From Cruorifilaria tuberocauda (taxonomy: Eukaryota; Nematoda; Chromadorea; Rhabditida; Onchocercidae): a stretch of DNA of 64,000 nucleotides. The notes beneath the pieces are model-generated. The model was not told the origin of the DNA, searched no databases, and saw only the letters and a list, made by a program, of their open reading frames with translations. Where the stretch lies: positions 434,001 to 498,000 of the forward strand of contig JABVXU010000008.1 in the NCBI GenBank assembly GCA_013365365.1. Reading direction: 5' to 3'. The translations under genes were made by a program, and so were the position numbers. Below are positions 12,906 through 24,902 of this stretch, one piece after another. The number at the start of each line of letters is the position of its first letter. The first letter of the stretch is position 1.

Positions 12906-13881
12906 TTAACTCTTAAAATGACAACAGAACTGATTAAAAGGCAAAATAGAACAGATATCATCAGAATTATCAAGAAGAGCTAAACTTCCAGACCATTTCC
13001 CATTATCGTAAATGACAACACTGTATCCCGCTTCATCGAGCTCAAGCTCAATTTGTGCAGTCTCAAAATCTTCGTCATCTTCATCACGTTCCGCTCGGAC
13101 TACCATTATTCCACCATCGCGTTCTCCACAAATTGGAATTCGTAACTGGAGCAGTATAAGTCAACTTATTAGAAAAATCATTTGCTTAAAATTATAATGA
13201 AGTGGATTCACATCTCGCTCAATTGAATTCCTGTATTCAATATTTCATTAATTAAGCCAAATAAATCGAATGAATGATGTAATTGCTTTTGAAGGTTAGC
13301 ATCGGTTATCCGTTATGGAGAAATATAATAACAAAGGATCTTTTATTAACTTTCACCTCAGACTTCCGTTCACCAACATAATTTCTTTTTCTGTCCACTA
13401 AATCAATTTCACCAACAGTAAGTGGTAATCCCAGAAACTCGATAGCTTTTTTGTGTTTCGATAACACTGTGAATGCACCTCTAGAATGATGAATTTGATA
13501 AAAGAAAGCTAGAATATGGAGGATAGAGACAAAGTCATAATATACTATATAATTTGTTATATTGAATTTTGTATATTACAACGTTTGTCTACTGGATTCT
13601 GCAGTACATAACGGACGACGATACTAATGAAAATATTAACTTTAATAAAATTTCAGAAATTTTCCTCAAATTTCTATTCATTCTTAGAAATGAGAACTTT
13701 CGAAATATGCCAATAAATAACCTATCAAAAGATTTTCTTACCTGTAATGGGAGAATTCACGGATTTTTGACTGGATTTTCTTGTGTAGATATATGTGAAT
13801 ATATATAAATTGAGAGATTAGGATGACAGCTCCACCACCGGCAACATTCGTTACTGTAAGATACCGGCCATTGAATAACAT
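12906..13881 (-). CDS. COA1: COA1 homologue, respiratory-chain assembly factor
   Basis: COA1/MITRAC15-type protein, an inner-membrane mitochondrial factor needed for cytochrome c oxidase and complex I assembly. Three exons join in frame to about 167 aa (human 146): 13881-13742, 13480-13357, 13145-12906. One transmembrane helix lies near residues 14-32 (VAGGGAVILISQFIYIHIYL). The conserved core is KHKKAIEFLGLPLTVGEIDLVDRK, seen as AIEFLGLPL and GEIDLVDRKRNYVG, followed by LRIPICGERDGGIMVV, which parallels the human LKIPVSGSKSEGLLYV. A very acidic loop (DEDDEDFE) replaces a short glycine loop of the human protein. The start ATG at 13881 is the first in frame after an AG (TTTTTCCAG) at 13893-13892 that could be a trans-splice site. 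The small gene opposite, at 14142, is divergent. The residue-level match is moderate, so the family call rests on the pattern across two exons plus the membrane segment. Confidence 0.78.
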
Positions 13882-14141
13882 ACGTCTGGCTGGAAAAAAA
13901 CTTTGTTGATTAAGCGGAAAAAAGGGAAGGCAATAAATAACTGTTTAACTTAATTATGACAACGTTCTCATCGCAATTCAACGGTGGCATGACACGCGCA
14001 AACAACCTCTGCCACCCATTCCCACAAATACCAATTCCTTCTCCGAGAAAAACTACCCAATGTTACAAATTTCGTTGCATGCAAATTAGAAGTCCCTTCC
14101 TGGGTTATAAGGTGATCATTATTGTTTCAGAGGTATATAGG
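13882..14141. promoter_or_regulatory. Divergent promoter region between COA1 and ZNF593 homologues
   Basis: Only 260 bp separate the start codons of two oppositely transcribed genes, so this stretch should hold both promoters and 5' ends. A trans-splice-like acceptor (ATTGTTTCAG) ends at 14130, 11 nt before the plus-strand ATG. The open frame that runs through here on the plus strand from 13956 is upstream of that acceptor and probably not translated. Confidence 0.5.
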
Positions 14142-14773
14142 ATGCCGAAGAAGCATACGACCTCAAATAAAACAAAGAAGAGAAAGGGGAAAGACATGGA
14201 TCAGATTATTGAGGAAATGAAGTCAGAGAAGCAACGATGTTTTACAGCCCAGCATATAGAGTTTAATTTCGATTTGTCAGGTAATTCTTTATCAAAGTTT
14301 ATTTATATTTTGTGTTTCTTCGTTTTTCTATTTATTAATATGCAAGAAGTGGAGATTAAATTAAACTAACTGCGAAATCATGGAATTCACTATCTTCATG
14401 CTTCAATTTTCCACCGTACTATTTTAAGTTTCGTTCGTATATGTTTTTAAGATTTGTTCAGGTGATGGACGATTCTACTGTGTTGAATGTGCTCGATATT
14501 TCATCGATGACAAATCTCTCAGTAGTCACAGGTCAAATAAAGGTATTGCTGCTTCCAATTCTTTGAAAAGATTTTTCTCATGTTTTCGAAACAAAAGGAA
14601 ATTTTGTATGAGATCGACGAATTTTTTTCGCATACTTTAGAAATTGCAACTTTTGAATGAGAATGATTTCTTTTCAAGTTCATCGACAGCAAATGAAGAG
14701 ATTACTAGAGCTAGCATATACGCAACGCGAGGCTGAAGAATCTGTTGGATTAAAAACTACAACTTTTACTTGA
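14142..14773 (+). CDS. ZNF593: ZNF593/Bud20-type zinc finger protein
   Basis: Small C2H2 zinc-finger protein of the ZNF593/Bud20 family, which in yeast travels with pre-60S ribosomes and aids their export from the nucleus. Three exons (14142-14280, 14462-14542, 14679-14773) join in frame to 104 aa, close to the family size. The N-terminus is strongly basic (MPKKHTTSNKTKKRKGKDMD). The finger is YCVECARYFIDDKSLSSH with the second histidine at H(5)H, split by the last intron. It is followed by MKRLLELAYTQREAEESVG, which matches the family tail (KRLKQL-x-x-x-YSQEEAE). The start was set at the ATG just after the TTGTTTCAG acceptor ending at 14130. Confidence 0.92.
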
Positions 14774-16257
14774 GGTGCTATGTACCACTCAGTTTGGGAA
14801 CTTTTCTATATGTCTGTTAGACGTTTCTGGATCTTCTTAACATTAATGTATTTATATTCGTTCCAGATTTGCTCAGTAAATTTCAATGCATTGAATATTT
14901 AGCCTCAGCACGACATTTAATGCAGCGATCCGAACCTTATCGCCAATGCCGACTTTAAAACTTCACTCCTTAACCTTCCCTAAAATTATCTGAAATTAAA
15001 AGAGAGAAATTGAAGATTTGCTTCTATTCAGAACAGTAGATTGTGACTTAAGCGATTCTAGATAACATCGTACACCGATCATTACAGATGCTTGTTGTCC
15101 TATATATTTATTGGTCTCCAAGAGACATCTACGTCCGTCTACAGAACAGAATCAAAAAGAGAACATTGCCAGTATTTTCGAACAGGTCTATTACAATTGC
15201 ATGTACAGTCTGAAGTACGATACTGAAATTGTTAGTTCGTCGTATTGGTCTTCCCAACATCATTCTTATTTCCAGATTTTAACCAAACATAAAACTTTGA
15301 ACCGTTGTTATAAGAACTATATCTGTTCCTATAATATGTATCACAAGCAAGCGATAGAGAGTTTTCAGTTTTAATGAATTTCAAATTGATAACGGCTTTC
15401 ATTTTAATTGATGTATTCATCAGCGTGGGAACAAACCGATCCCCGAAATTTTCAAGGCGAAGTTATTTCGTCAATTCCACTAATCGTTCCACTGATATAA
15501 AACGTCATTTTTAATGCATTAGTTCAATGTTCTTACTAGCACGAATGGTACGCAATTTCAGCCACAACAGTCTCCTAAATTCAGCATAAATCACGAACTA
15601 GACTTCTTTGACAAATTCTTGTTGTTTTCTATCATATTTCCAAATAATTATAGCACTGCTCTTAATGTCATAATTGGTCATTCACATTGCAAGAATTTAA
15701 GGCCTAGCTTTTTTAACATCTGCTTTGTCCTCCCAATCGAATCTTAGGTTCACAATTTATAGATCAAAAAAGTGATAAACGAACCAAGAGATCAAATTAA
15801 GACACTTGTGGCAAATTACATCAGCGATATTATAAGCAGTAATCTATCGTAGTATGATGCAAAGACCACCAATGTTCATGCAAACAACCCAGCGCTGTAT
15901 TTAACTCACCTTGAAGTCTATCATACCGCAATCATCGACATCAATTTAAACACACTGTTTCAAAAATGTCCAAAGAATACCGCATGCCGACTTCTGCACA
16001 GAGGATATAATTTTTTAGAAACATAGCAACAGCAAATGTATTGAAAGCTCAAACTCATAAATTTTATGAATAAAATCTCTTCAGTTGCGTTGCTATAAAA
16101 AGCAGCAAATCAAGATCCTAAATATTTTTTTGTATCCTTAATCATATTTCCAAATAATTACAACAACGCTATAAATTCTGGTAACAAAATGTTAAAATGC
16201 ATACAACAAATTAAATGTAAATATCACTGTATTCGTAAAAGCGATCAATGCCTTTTA
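14774..16257. other. Intergenic between ZNF593 and FAM210 homologues (convergent ends)
   Basis: About 1.5 kb between the 3' ends of two convergent genes. An exact 20-bp direct repeat occurs at 15631-15650 and 16141-16160. The 87-codon open frame at 15111-15374 has no recognisable family and no supporting splice structure. Nothing else seen. Confidence 0.5.
15631..15650 (+). repeat. 20-bp exact direct repeat (partner 16141-16160)
   Basis: The 20 bases at 15631-15650 (beginning ATCATATTTC) recur exactly at 16141-16160, 510 bp away, in the intergenic stretch before the FAM210 3' end. Confidence 0.85.
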
Positions 16258-17765
16258 CTAGGATTTTTTAGATCCAATATTTTGCCGTTTTTTTTTTGCA
16301 ATAGACCCCATTCGGTTAAACTTTAGTTGGTAACGACGTTTTATTTTCCATATTTTGTTCGTATATTTCAATCGCATCTTATAATTCACTTCCTTCGCAG
16401 TCATTAAACCGAGTCGTCGAAGAATTGGGAAACTGAGCTGTATTAACAACAGAGTGGTAGCATAACGGAAAGGAGTAGCGATCTGAAAAAATTCGACGTG
16501 ATGTGATGAAATTAGCAACTAATATTCTTATTTTAAAAATCTCACCAATGTTTCCGACTATACAAGGAGTAAATTTTCTGGTTGTGATAAGATGCTGCAT
16601 GGATCCTATACGGATCTTTGAAGGAAATACTATATGATCATCGAGCTAAGCTAATCATCTACGATTGCTTACTCTTAGCTATTTTAACGCTCTCCCTCTC
16701 TTTCTTTCGGCATATCTAAAGTTGTGAATAAGTTTAATGAGAGAGCATAAACAGTAAAGTTCATACCTTGTAGAGTAGAAAAGCTACAACAGCAACTCCT
16801 GCATTTGGAGGAACTGATTTTACTCTATTAACAACGTAAGTAGGTACATGATATTTCTCCAGTAATGCAACAACATCAAAGCCACTGAAAGTGTTGAAAA
16901 CATTAGTGTAATTAACTAATAACTAGTTTTAGTTTTCCATCTTTTCACTAAAGGGGAGAATAACCTTTTGACAGCGATATAGAGGAGAATAAACCACATG
17001 ACACAACTTGCAATATGTATCGGAATAGCGATATACCAGTAACGTTTCAAATAATATTTCAATTTTGCAAATAATCCTATAGGTTTTGCTTCCTGCAAAA
17101 ATAAAACATTTGGGTGAATTTTTGGCGAGAGCTTCCCGTCAATAGTGGGAAATAACCGAAAATTCATTCATACCACATATTCTTTTTGGACTGCTTCCTC
17201 CGCTTTTTTCAGTTTCTCATCATTTTCAGGAAGAAAAGTATCGTGCCTCTAAAAAGCATTGTTGAATATACATGGAATAGCAAAGAAGTGAGATGTATTC
17301 ATATAAGAATTTCAGAACCAGAATCCTTTTCGTATACTACAGAACCTTCTTAACGGTAAGGAATATCAGCGATCGAGATTAAGGCCTGTAATTCGTAGCA
17401 CAAGCGAAATAAGTTTTCATTAGTTCCCATTATTTGAAAACAATTTTTACTTAACAATCAACTCTTGCATAAAAAAGAAAAAAATCTCTAAATCCACTGA
17501 TGATTCAAGCACGTACTGTTTCAGTAGCATGAATGAACTTCCTTGCTTCGTGTAGGACACTCGCATTTGGAATAGGATTCGAAATGGATATGTGTGTGTG
17601 CAATGAAGTAGTTAACTGCAGACTGGACGAAACAAAAGTGGTCATAGTTTTTTCATATGGATAATTCAACAATCTACTTGGCTCAGCTGACAATTTCAGA
17701 AAACTTAGCAAACATTTGCTCTCTAAATTGACCACATGCGATCGTATCCCTAATGAAGCTAACAT
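16258..17765 (-). CDS. FAM210-type mitochondrial protein (DUF1279)
   Basis: Member of the FAM210A/B family; DUF1279 proteins are mitochondrial and have been linked to mitochondrial translation and metabolism. Five exons (17765-17517, 17248-17174, 17092-16965, 16884-16767, 16482-16258) join in frame to 264 aa, near human FAM210A (272). The first about 85 residues are poorly structured and serine-rich, fitting a targeting region. A short charged helix (EKLKKAEEAVQKEY) precedes the domain. The DUF1279 core reads YWYIAIPIHIASCVMWFILLYIAVK, seen as YWYIAIPIHIASC and WFILLYIAVKSGFDVVALL, then PPNAGVAVVAFLLYKIATPFR, i.e. the family pattern of a two-helix membrane segment with YKIxTPxRY. The C-terminus is very basic (IAKKKRQNIGSKKS). 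The start follows a TTTTCAG acceptor at 17769-17767. It lies 414 bp downstream of the TRAP-delta gene on the same strand. Confidence 0.85.
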
Positions 17766-18179
17766 CCTGAAAATCGATGAATCGAATAGATGTACTACAC
17801 ACAACTATATACGATCAATTTTCAAATTTTTACGATTGATGAACTTGTCACGCCGTAAAATGCGAAAACTTGCATAGATCGGATAATTTTAACCATGCCT
17901 TTACTGAATTATAAATAAAACAGCAAGTTTCCCCGGTAGATAGATGGACAAAGCAAACCATAACAATTAATGGAATAGACAAGGAAGACCCACACAAATA
18001 ATACGCTAAATCTAATTTCACATACTCTGAGATGATGAAGAATATAGGAATCACTTGCACAATATTTAGAAATTAAAATCTCAAAAATCCTTTGAAGTTG
18101 CACAAAATTATGACGTAAAAAGATTTCTTTACTCAACAGAAACAGTCTTATCGCAATCACGGTTATCAGTACTTGTACT

Positions 18180-19590
18180 TTAAGCCATCAACTGACTCTT
18201 AAAGTGATAACCAATATATAAAGCAATTAGAGCGAAAGCCGTAACAACAGTTTCTGATGCAATTGGAGATGATTTTGAGACACCCTGAAACAAATATAAT
18301 ATCCCATTTTATACTTCATATCTAGTGAGAACAGTTGAAATCTTAACCTAAAGTCCTGAATAATCTTCATGGTATTCTCAGTTACTAATTTTTTTCCACC
18401 AATTTCAGGAAGCTTAGATTTTCTTAAAACTTATATACTTAAAACATTGGACAAACAAAATTACAGAAAGGCCGCACAGTAACTGAAACCGATTTTCAAT
18501 GAAAAAATTCAAACATACCGGATGTTTTAAATGAACTGTGAAGAGCGATTTGACTTTGGAGGTGTCATCATGGGCCCTTTCCGCCTAGGAAAAAAAATAA
18601 AACTCATGCATGTTTTCACTGATAATTTCAACTCCACATTAAAAACATTTCTTACTTCGCATGCCCTGAAATTCATAACTTCCCAAAACCCTTCGAGAAT
18701 CCTTCCGCTTGTTAAACTCCTGAGTTCTAAAAAATTCTTATGCTAAATGAATCGCTACAAGTTTTCTACTGTTTTGCTTTAAAGCATGTTTAAAACTGAA
18801 ATAATTTAGTCAAGCAGCGATCAAGATCATCGAATCTCTAAACCTCAAATAATTCAGAAAAGTATTACGCATCAAAATATTCCATTAAACAAGAAATTCG
18901 AAAGCTGAAGATGAGCAACCAAAGTACCTTGCGATATGCAGTTAAACCATCTTCATCGTATATTACTACATTAAATGTTTGAGCTGCCGAGTCGTCGTGC
19001 CCCAACTGCCAAGATATTTGATGTTTTGATGTTTCTTCCGAGACAGCAGCCTGATATACTCTCCCATTGACAATACCATAAACAGCCATATCCTACAACT
19101 GATAATTGAAAATTGAATGTTTCCTGTTATGAAGTAATTGAAATAACAGCTTTAATGTTTTAACGACCATCTGAAAAAAATCAAAAGAAAAAAAAAGCTA
19201 GCCTTGATATTATTGGCGCATTGCAGGCTAAATTCAATAATATAAGTTGTGCTAAAATGAAAGAAGGCATCGGTAGTTGAGAATGTTATAGCGGAATGAT
19301 TCGGTGACTCACATGTGACAGCTAAAACAATTATCTGTGACGAATGAAGTCCAAAATCTACCGTATAAAGCATAACACAACATATATAGCACAACGAGCT
19401 TTGGATTACTGATTATATTAAAAACTGAAAAACTCTTGAAAGATATGCTGAAATATTACAAGCTGATTCGTACACCACAAAATAGTGTAGAGTGAAGCAA
19501 TCATTCCACTTATTTGTTTGAATTTTCCGTACAAAACGCACCTTCAGTTCCGATCATGAAAGACACCAATACAATAAATCCCCGAATCAT
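18180..19590 (-). CDS. SSR4: Translocon-associated protein subunit delta (SSR4)
   Basis: TRAP-delta is part of the TRAP complex that sits beside the Sec61 channel and helps translocation of nascent proteins into the ER. Five exons (19590-19542, 19321-19203, 19092-18928, 18584-18519, 18284-18180) give 167 aa (human 173). A cleavable signal peptide is encoded by exon 1 ([17 protein letters not shown]). The lumenal domain has the paired cysteines of the family (TCESPNHS and SLQCANNIK), then [22 protein letters not shown] and VVIYDEDG. A single C-terminal membrane helix ([21 protein letters not shown]) ends in a short cytosolic tail; key piece [14 protein letters not shown]. Intron 2 has no GT donor that keeps frame; the best fit is a GC donor (AAG|GCTAGC at 19203/19202). 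Confidence 0.95.
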
Positions 19591-20508
19591 TTTGCGTCCT
19601 ATTTGTTTATTTCCCTGTTGAGGCTTCCCTAATATCTGTAAATAATGAAGGATATATAATTTTGTAAGTTTTGAATTAAATTACTTCACAGACAGTCAAA
19701 CACAGGCTAAATCTTCAACTGTAACATAATCTCTTGAACCTCATTCAATATCCAAAACGCTGAAATTTCGAATTCTTGCAACCAACCTATCGCCTTGATA
19801 GGTTTGAAAAGCGACGTTTCGAACAGTTTAAATTACCCAATGCCTTTTCGGATACTCGAAAACGCCCCCCTCCCCCTTTCCACAACGTAAAAGCCTAAAC
19901 AAGCCCAAATCACATCCTACCACGGGCATCCGCATTTTTCACGCAACAAGAATTTCTTTGCTTCATATTCCATACTGCAGTCGTCTGGCGCTTACTCTTT
20001 CGTGGGCCCTGCTAACTCTCTCCTCCCTCTCTCGCTTCTTAACCAACACTTGCCGGACAACTTGTTTACCTCTCTCTATATGTTTGGAATATATTGTCAT
20101 CCCTGTCACCTGTCAAATTTCAACATTTAAGTCTTCCCACCTAGTCATTGTCAGAGGCTAACCGATAAGCCTGAGCATATGATAATATGTGATATTGATT
20201 TTATCGGAGTGATCCTGTTCCTAAGAACAATAGTTGAGTGGATAAGATGACAAGACGCCGATCTGATAAGCGATGGAAAGGTTTGGTAATAACATGTTGG
20301 AGAGTAGGGGTTGCTTACACTCATTATTTCTATACTCATTATATCAATTTAAAAAATTTTTTGTCTTTAAAATTAGTTTTAAATTTCCAAAGATTTAGAA
20401 TGAGACCAAAAAATAAAATATAAATTTTAGGAAATTCACATTGAATAATTCGTAAGTTCTCACGATAGGTAGCTGCTGTTCATTGCGATTTATGCAAATT
20501 ACATTCGA
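19591..20508. other. Divergent intergenic region, TRAP-delta / nft-1
   Basis: About 0.9 kb between divergent genes, so both promoters should lie here. It includes a C-rich run (19863-19880) and pyrimidine-rich stretches around 20010-20070. The open frames at 19958-20161 and 20238-20423 show no family features. Confidence 0.5.
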
Positions 20509-23383
20509 ATGCGCGTTCATGCATTACTAAGTAATACTATCTGTCGTCAGTTTTCCTCACTTATGAATGAACCGCATTCCTTAATCGCCGTTTGTCAGTT
20601 AACATCGACTAATGATTTAGAAGCTAATTTCAAAGTAGCAAAATGGATGATGGAGCGTGCTAAAGAACGAAATGCAAAGGTCCAAATTTTGACACTGATT
20701 TTACCCATCTCAAATTTAATTATTTAGATTTTATTTATTTGTTTTACTGATTTTACCAGCCACTTTGGCAAGATAAGATTTAATGTCTGACTTTATTCCC
20801 AGGACATCAGAAAATCAAATTACAAGTGAGGCATTCGGTGGAAGAGCTATGCGTAAAAAGTTATTTTCTACTACACATTCATTGGGCGTATTTGTGGTAT
20901 ATGGTGCCTTAGTCCTTTGCAGCTCCAAAAAGCTTTAATTTTCTGGAGTACTGAAAAATTGATATCTGTTTTAATTTGAAAAAGGAGTTTTCAAATTTAG
21001 ATGGTTTTCTTCCCGGAGTGTTTCGATTACGTTGGAGAAGGCCGTGATGAAAATGAAACGCTGGCTTTGACTATGAGCGGTAATTACATTGGTCGCTATC
21101 GAAATTGTGCCAGAGAATATAGACTTTGGCTCAGTTTGGGTGGATTTCACCAAAAGGTTCTGAAAGTATTTTACTTCTAAATTTAGGTATGCTAGGATTT
21201 ACTAGTGAATTTATGACTTTTTTTTTAGGATCCCATTGGATCACGGAAACCTTTCAATACCCATCTTATCGTGGATGATAGAGGAGAAATTCGTGGTATC
21301 TACAGAAAAGTTCATCTATTCGATTTAGATATTCCTGGAAAAGCGCGATTAATAGAAAGCGAATTTTCAAGTCGTGGAGACGAAGTTGATTTAATTTTCT
21401 TGAAATTCGAAGTGTTACATCTTTTTTATTTCACAATTTTTTAAAATAGTTTCATTCAATACAAGATTTTAGATTTTGAAGCCAGTTTGTACACCTATAG
21501 GAAATGTTGCCATGTCCATTTGTTATGACTTGCGCTTTGCTGAATTGGCATTATGGTATCGCATGAACGGAGCCCATATTTTGACATACCCGGCGGCTTT
21601 CACTGTTAATACTGGTCTCGCACACTGGGAAGTATGTGTTTGACGATTTTCGAAAAAAATTCTCTTTTCGTGGTCTTTGAATTCGAAGAACTAGACAAGT
21701 TCATCATTTTCAGCCAAGCGATTATTTTAGAAAATTTCAAGCTTTATGTTTTTTTAAATTTGGCATTTTATTTTTTAGACCTTGCTAAGGGCCAGAGCAA
21801 TCGAAACACAGTGTTACGTTATCGCTGCTGCGCAAACTGGTAAACATAACGATAAAAGATCGTCATATGGTCATGCAATGGTTGTTGACCCTTGGGGAGC
21901 AATTGTTGCTCAATGTTCGGAAACTATAGGCATAGCTTGAATTCTTTCACACTTAATTCTTTTTTTGTTATATGGATTAGATGGAAAGTCCTCTTCATTT
22001 TTAACTTTTTAGTGTTTCATATGGGTCCCATAAGTGGTTTGCTTTGTGGTTTTTAACTTTGTAAAGGTTGTCTTATTTTGCGATTATTTTTTGTAGAATT
22101 TTTTTTTCTTGTTTTATGATTTTTTGTTACTTTAAAATTTTTTTTATTGTGTAGTTTTCTTGATATCTTGTTTGTGGTTTTTAATGAATTCAACAGAGCA
22201 GGGGATTGGTAGTAGACTTTTTATCCTTTATAGAGCAACTTGAATTATTAAATTTTATTCGTTCTGAGCAAAAAATGCTTTTAAGATGTGTGCTTTGCTG
22301 AAATAAAATTAGATTATCTCGATGAAATACGAAAAGTGCAACCTGTTTTTGATCATCGACGTTCGGATTTATACTCATTGATAGCGATACAGAGAAGCGA
22401 AATCGGTTTATATCAACTTTTTTAGATTTTACGCTACACTTAATTATTTACTTAAATTTAATCTTAAGATCAAGTTTCAGGAAATGAAGTATATGCATTC
22501 GGTAATCACAGCATCCCTCCCGAGCACGTTTTTTATCGCACTACTTACACATTCTGCTTCGTGAATCGAAGCCCCGTACTCCCTGGACGTTAGTACTTTT
22601 GTATAAACTCATCTAAAGTATTCAATATATTTTACCCTGCATAATCATTTAACCATCTTTTTGAAATAACAACGAAGACCAAAACATCATATGACAAAAC
22701 AAGACCTTGTACATTTTATATTAAAAGATTTAGTATTCGTTTTATGTATGCAAATTTCTCTTTGACGGAAACAACGAGCATTTTACAAATTGAAGTGCTA
22801 TTACCTTTCAGATGTGCTAGTATGTCCGATCAGAAATGTGGAACGACTTACTAAATTAAGTCATGTCGAAACTTCCGATTTATTCATAACTGCAAAGAGA
22901 ATACAGGCAATGCTGGAAGATTATTATAAAGCAACGTCTTCGACTGTTTGCATTCAGGATGGCTCTGAAGCAGGACAGACTGTTGCAGTAACTATGAATA
23001 TTTATTTTCATATTTTTAGAAACCGTTCAGAAATCTCATAAATTAAGAAGACTTTTGTTTATCGCTGATTCATTTATCTGCTCGCTTATAATTTTTAAAG
23101 TGTAAACTTCATGTAAATAATTTTAAATAATTGCGTAACTTATGGTCAGAAAGTTCGCTTCATTTATTAATAAAATATCGCAAACAATCGTAATCTTTTT
23201 TAGCACGTGCATATCCACATACTTCCACGCAAGAAGGATGATTTTGGTAGTAATCCGGATAACATTTATTGCGGATTAGCTGAGCATGATAGAACTGGGC
23301 AAAAGAAATTCCGGGATAAAGAAGAAATGCAGGACGAAGCCAATGTATATCGATGTTTGCTGGTTACTAAAGAAGCTGAGTGA
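20509..23383 (+). CDS. nft-1: NitFhit: nitrilase-Fhit fusion protein
   Basis: A single chain joining a nitrilase-superfamily domain (amidase acting on deaminated glutathione in the Nit1 branch) to Fhit, a diadenosine polyphosphate hydrolase. The fusion is known from worms and flies. Nine exons (20509-20679, 21001-21156, 21229-21384, 21473-21631, 21779-21929, 22286-22405, 22481-22588, 22812-22987, 23204-23383) give 458 aa (C. elegans NFT-1 is 440). The nitrilase triad is visible: Glu in VFFPECVDY, Lys in YRKVHLFD, Cys in SICYDLRF. The link region reads [14 protein letters not shown]. The Fhit part carries [12 protein letters not shown] and the histidine triad [10 protein letters not shown]. 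All junctions keep frame, but exon 5 to 6 needs a GC donor (ATAG|GCATAG after 21929) and a weak TTTTAAG acceptor. That join restores [19 protein letters not shown] as in the worm protein. The first about 18 residues could be a mitochondrial targeting sequence. Confidence 0.96.
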
Positions 23384-24902
23384 TAATGTATACATCGTAG
23401 GAAGTGTTTGGGGGTGTACTGTGTTTGGAAGACATTAAGCATCATCTTCAATCATAACTAGATGGCATTAATTGATGCTGTAACAAATCAGTCAATTATA
23501 GGTAAATTGTTTCTGTGGGCATAGTGAAGGTATAAAGCAATGTGCAGATGAAACCAGCATATTTTCGAACTATTGTTGCATAGGGGTTTTTTATTATTTG
23601 GTTCATTGGTTTTTTAATTTTTAGCTGTATATTGTTCACTTCCTGTTATAATAAATTTTTCGATGAAACGTCATTTTAATCAAAATATTGGATTCCATGT
23701 TGATCCCTAATTTGTCCTTTCATCCGAAGGTTACAGTTGGTGACGGAAGCTAGAATTTTCTCATTTAAACGATCTGCGATAAAGCTTGGTATCGTCCAAC
23801 CTTTATTTCTATAGAACTCTAAACCTTCTTTTCAATTCATAATAACATTGAAAGAGAGGCCACAAGAACTTAAAAGAAACCGTTACGGCTGATGCTATGC
23901 ACTTTTCTATAACTTTCGAAACTGAATAATTAATTTTTGGAGTTCAATTACGAGGTATGACTCTTTGAGAGGATTCCTTGGTTTCAAGTTTCTCTTATAA
24001 TGAGTAGTAATTTGTAAAGTTCGAGTATGAGATTTCAAGCTCAGAATGCTATATTTCGATAGGTGGATTTGGAGTATTCTACAAATTGACTAGGAATGTA
24101 CAGCATGCAACAAATTTCATTTGGATTGGCAGCGTTTAAAATAGTTTCAGGGCATAGTGGGATATACATCAAAAGTTTTAAGTAGACTAGTAAAATGCAG
24201 TCTTAGCTACCGAAGTTGAGTAATTCAAAGTAGCTGGTAAAGTAACTGACAGTTGGATCAAACGGTTCGACACTGGTGTCATCAGCCTCTTCCGAGAGGT
24301 AAATGCATGGCGATGACCAGCATCCCCACTATCAAATAACGCTGTAATAACACTAATGTCCAGACGGTCCTGATGATACTGTGGTTTTTTCCATTCCGAA
24401 TCTCACAGAAACGTCTTAAAACCGCAACTATTCAGATCATATCTCCTAGTGTCGTTTTCGTTAACAAGTTCTATCGCACTGATTTCGAAGCAGTTTTTGG
24501 TTGTGCCATTCATTTGTCAAAATTTTATGTATTTGGTGATTATGCCTCAATCATTTTTCTTAGATTAAAATTTCTCTTTTACCGCAATTGATTGAAGATA
24601 CTTTCCTTATTTATTAGAAATTTGATATATTCTAATTTAAAAGTTCAGTTTTCGAAACAACAATGATTTTACTCCGCCTCAACTGGGCTCGATTTCTATC
24701 GCGTTGTAATTAATTTTTTACAGAAGGAGAGAAGGAAGGGGTAAAATTTTGCTGCTCACAGTTCTATTATGATGAAAATTTGACTGGAATCTCTTCAAAA
24801 TAATCTCATTCTTGATTTTTTTCATGTATCTTTCTCCACGCTGTGAGTTCTATAAGTCCAATGAAATTGGTTTTACAAGTTTTTTTCAGATTTGTAAGAG
24901 GG
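23384..24902. other. Intergenic between nft-1 and the GALNT10-like gene
   Basis: About 1.5 kb between two genes on the same strand. The frame at 24373-24591 has no family features. A pyrimidine-AG acceptor (TTTTTTCAG, ending at 24889) 13 nt before the next start codon is a likely trans-splice site. Nothing else seen. Confidence 0.55.

Noticed and set aside
13012..13197. Serine-rich plus-strand frame
   Set aside because: Shadow of the acidic COA1 exon on the other strand.
13956..14141. In-frame N-terminal extension of the ZNF593 homologue
   Set aside because: A good TTTCAG acceptor lies between it and the ATG at 14142, and the family starts with the basic MPKKH-type sequence.
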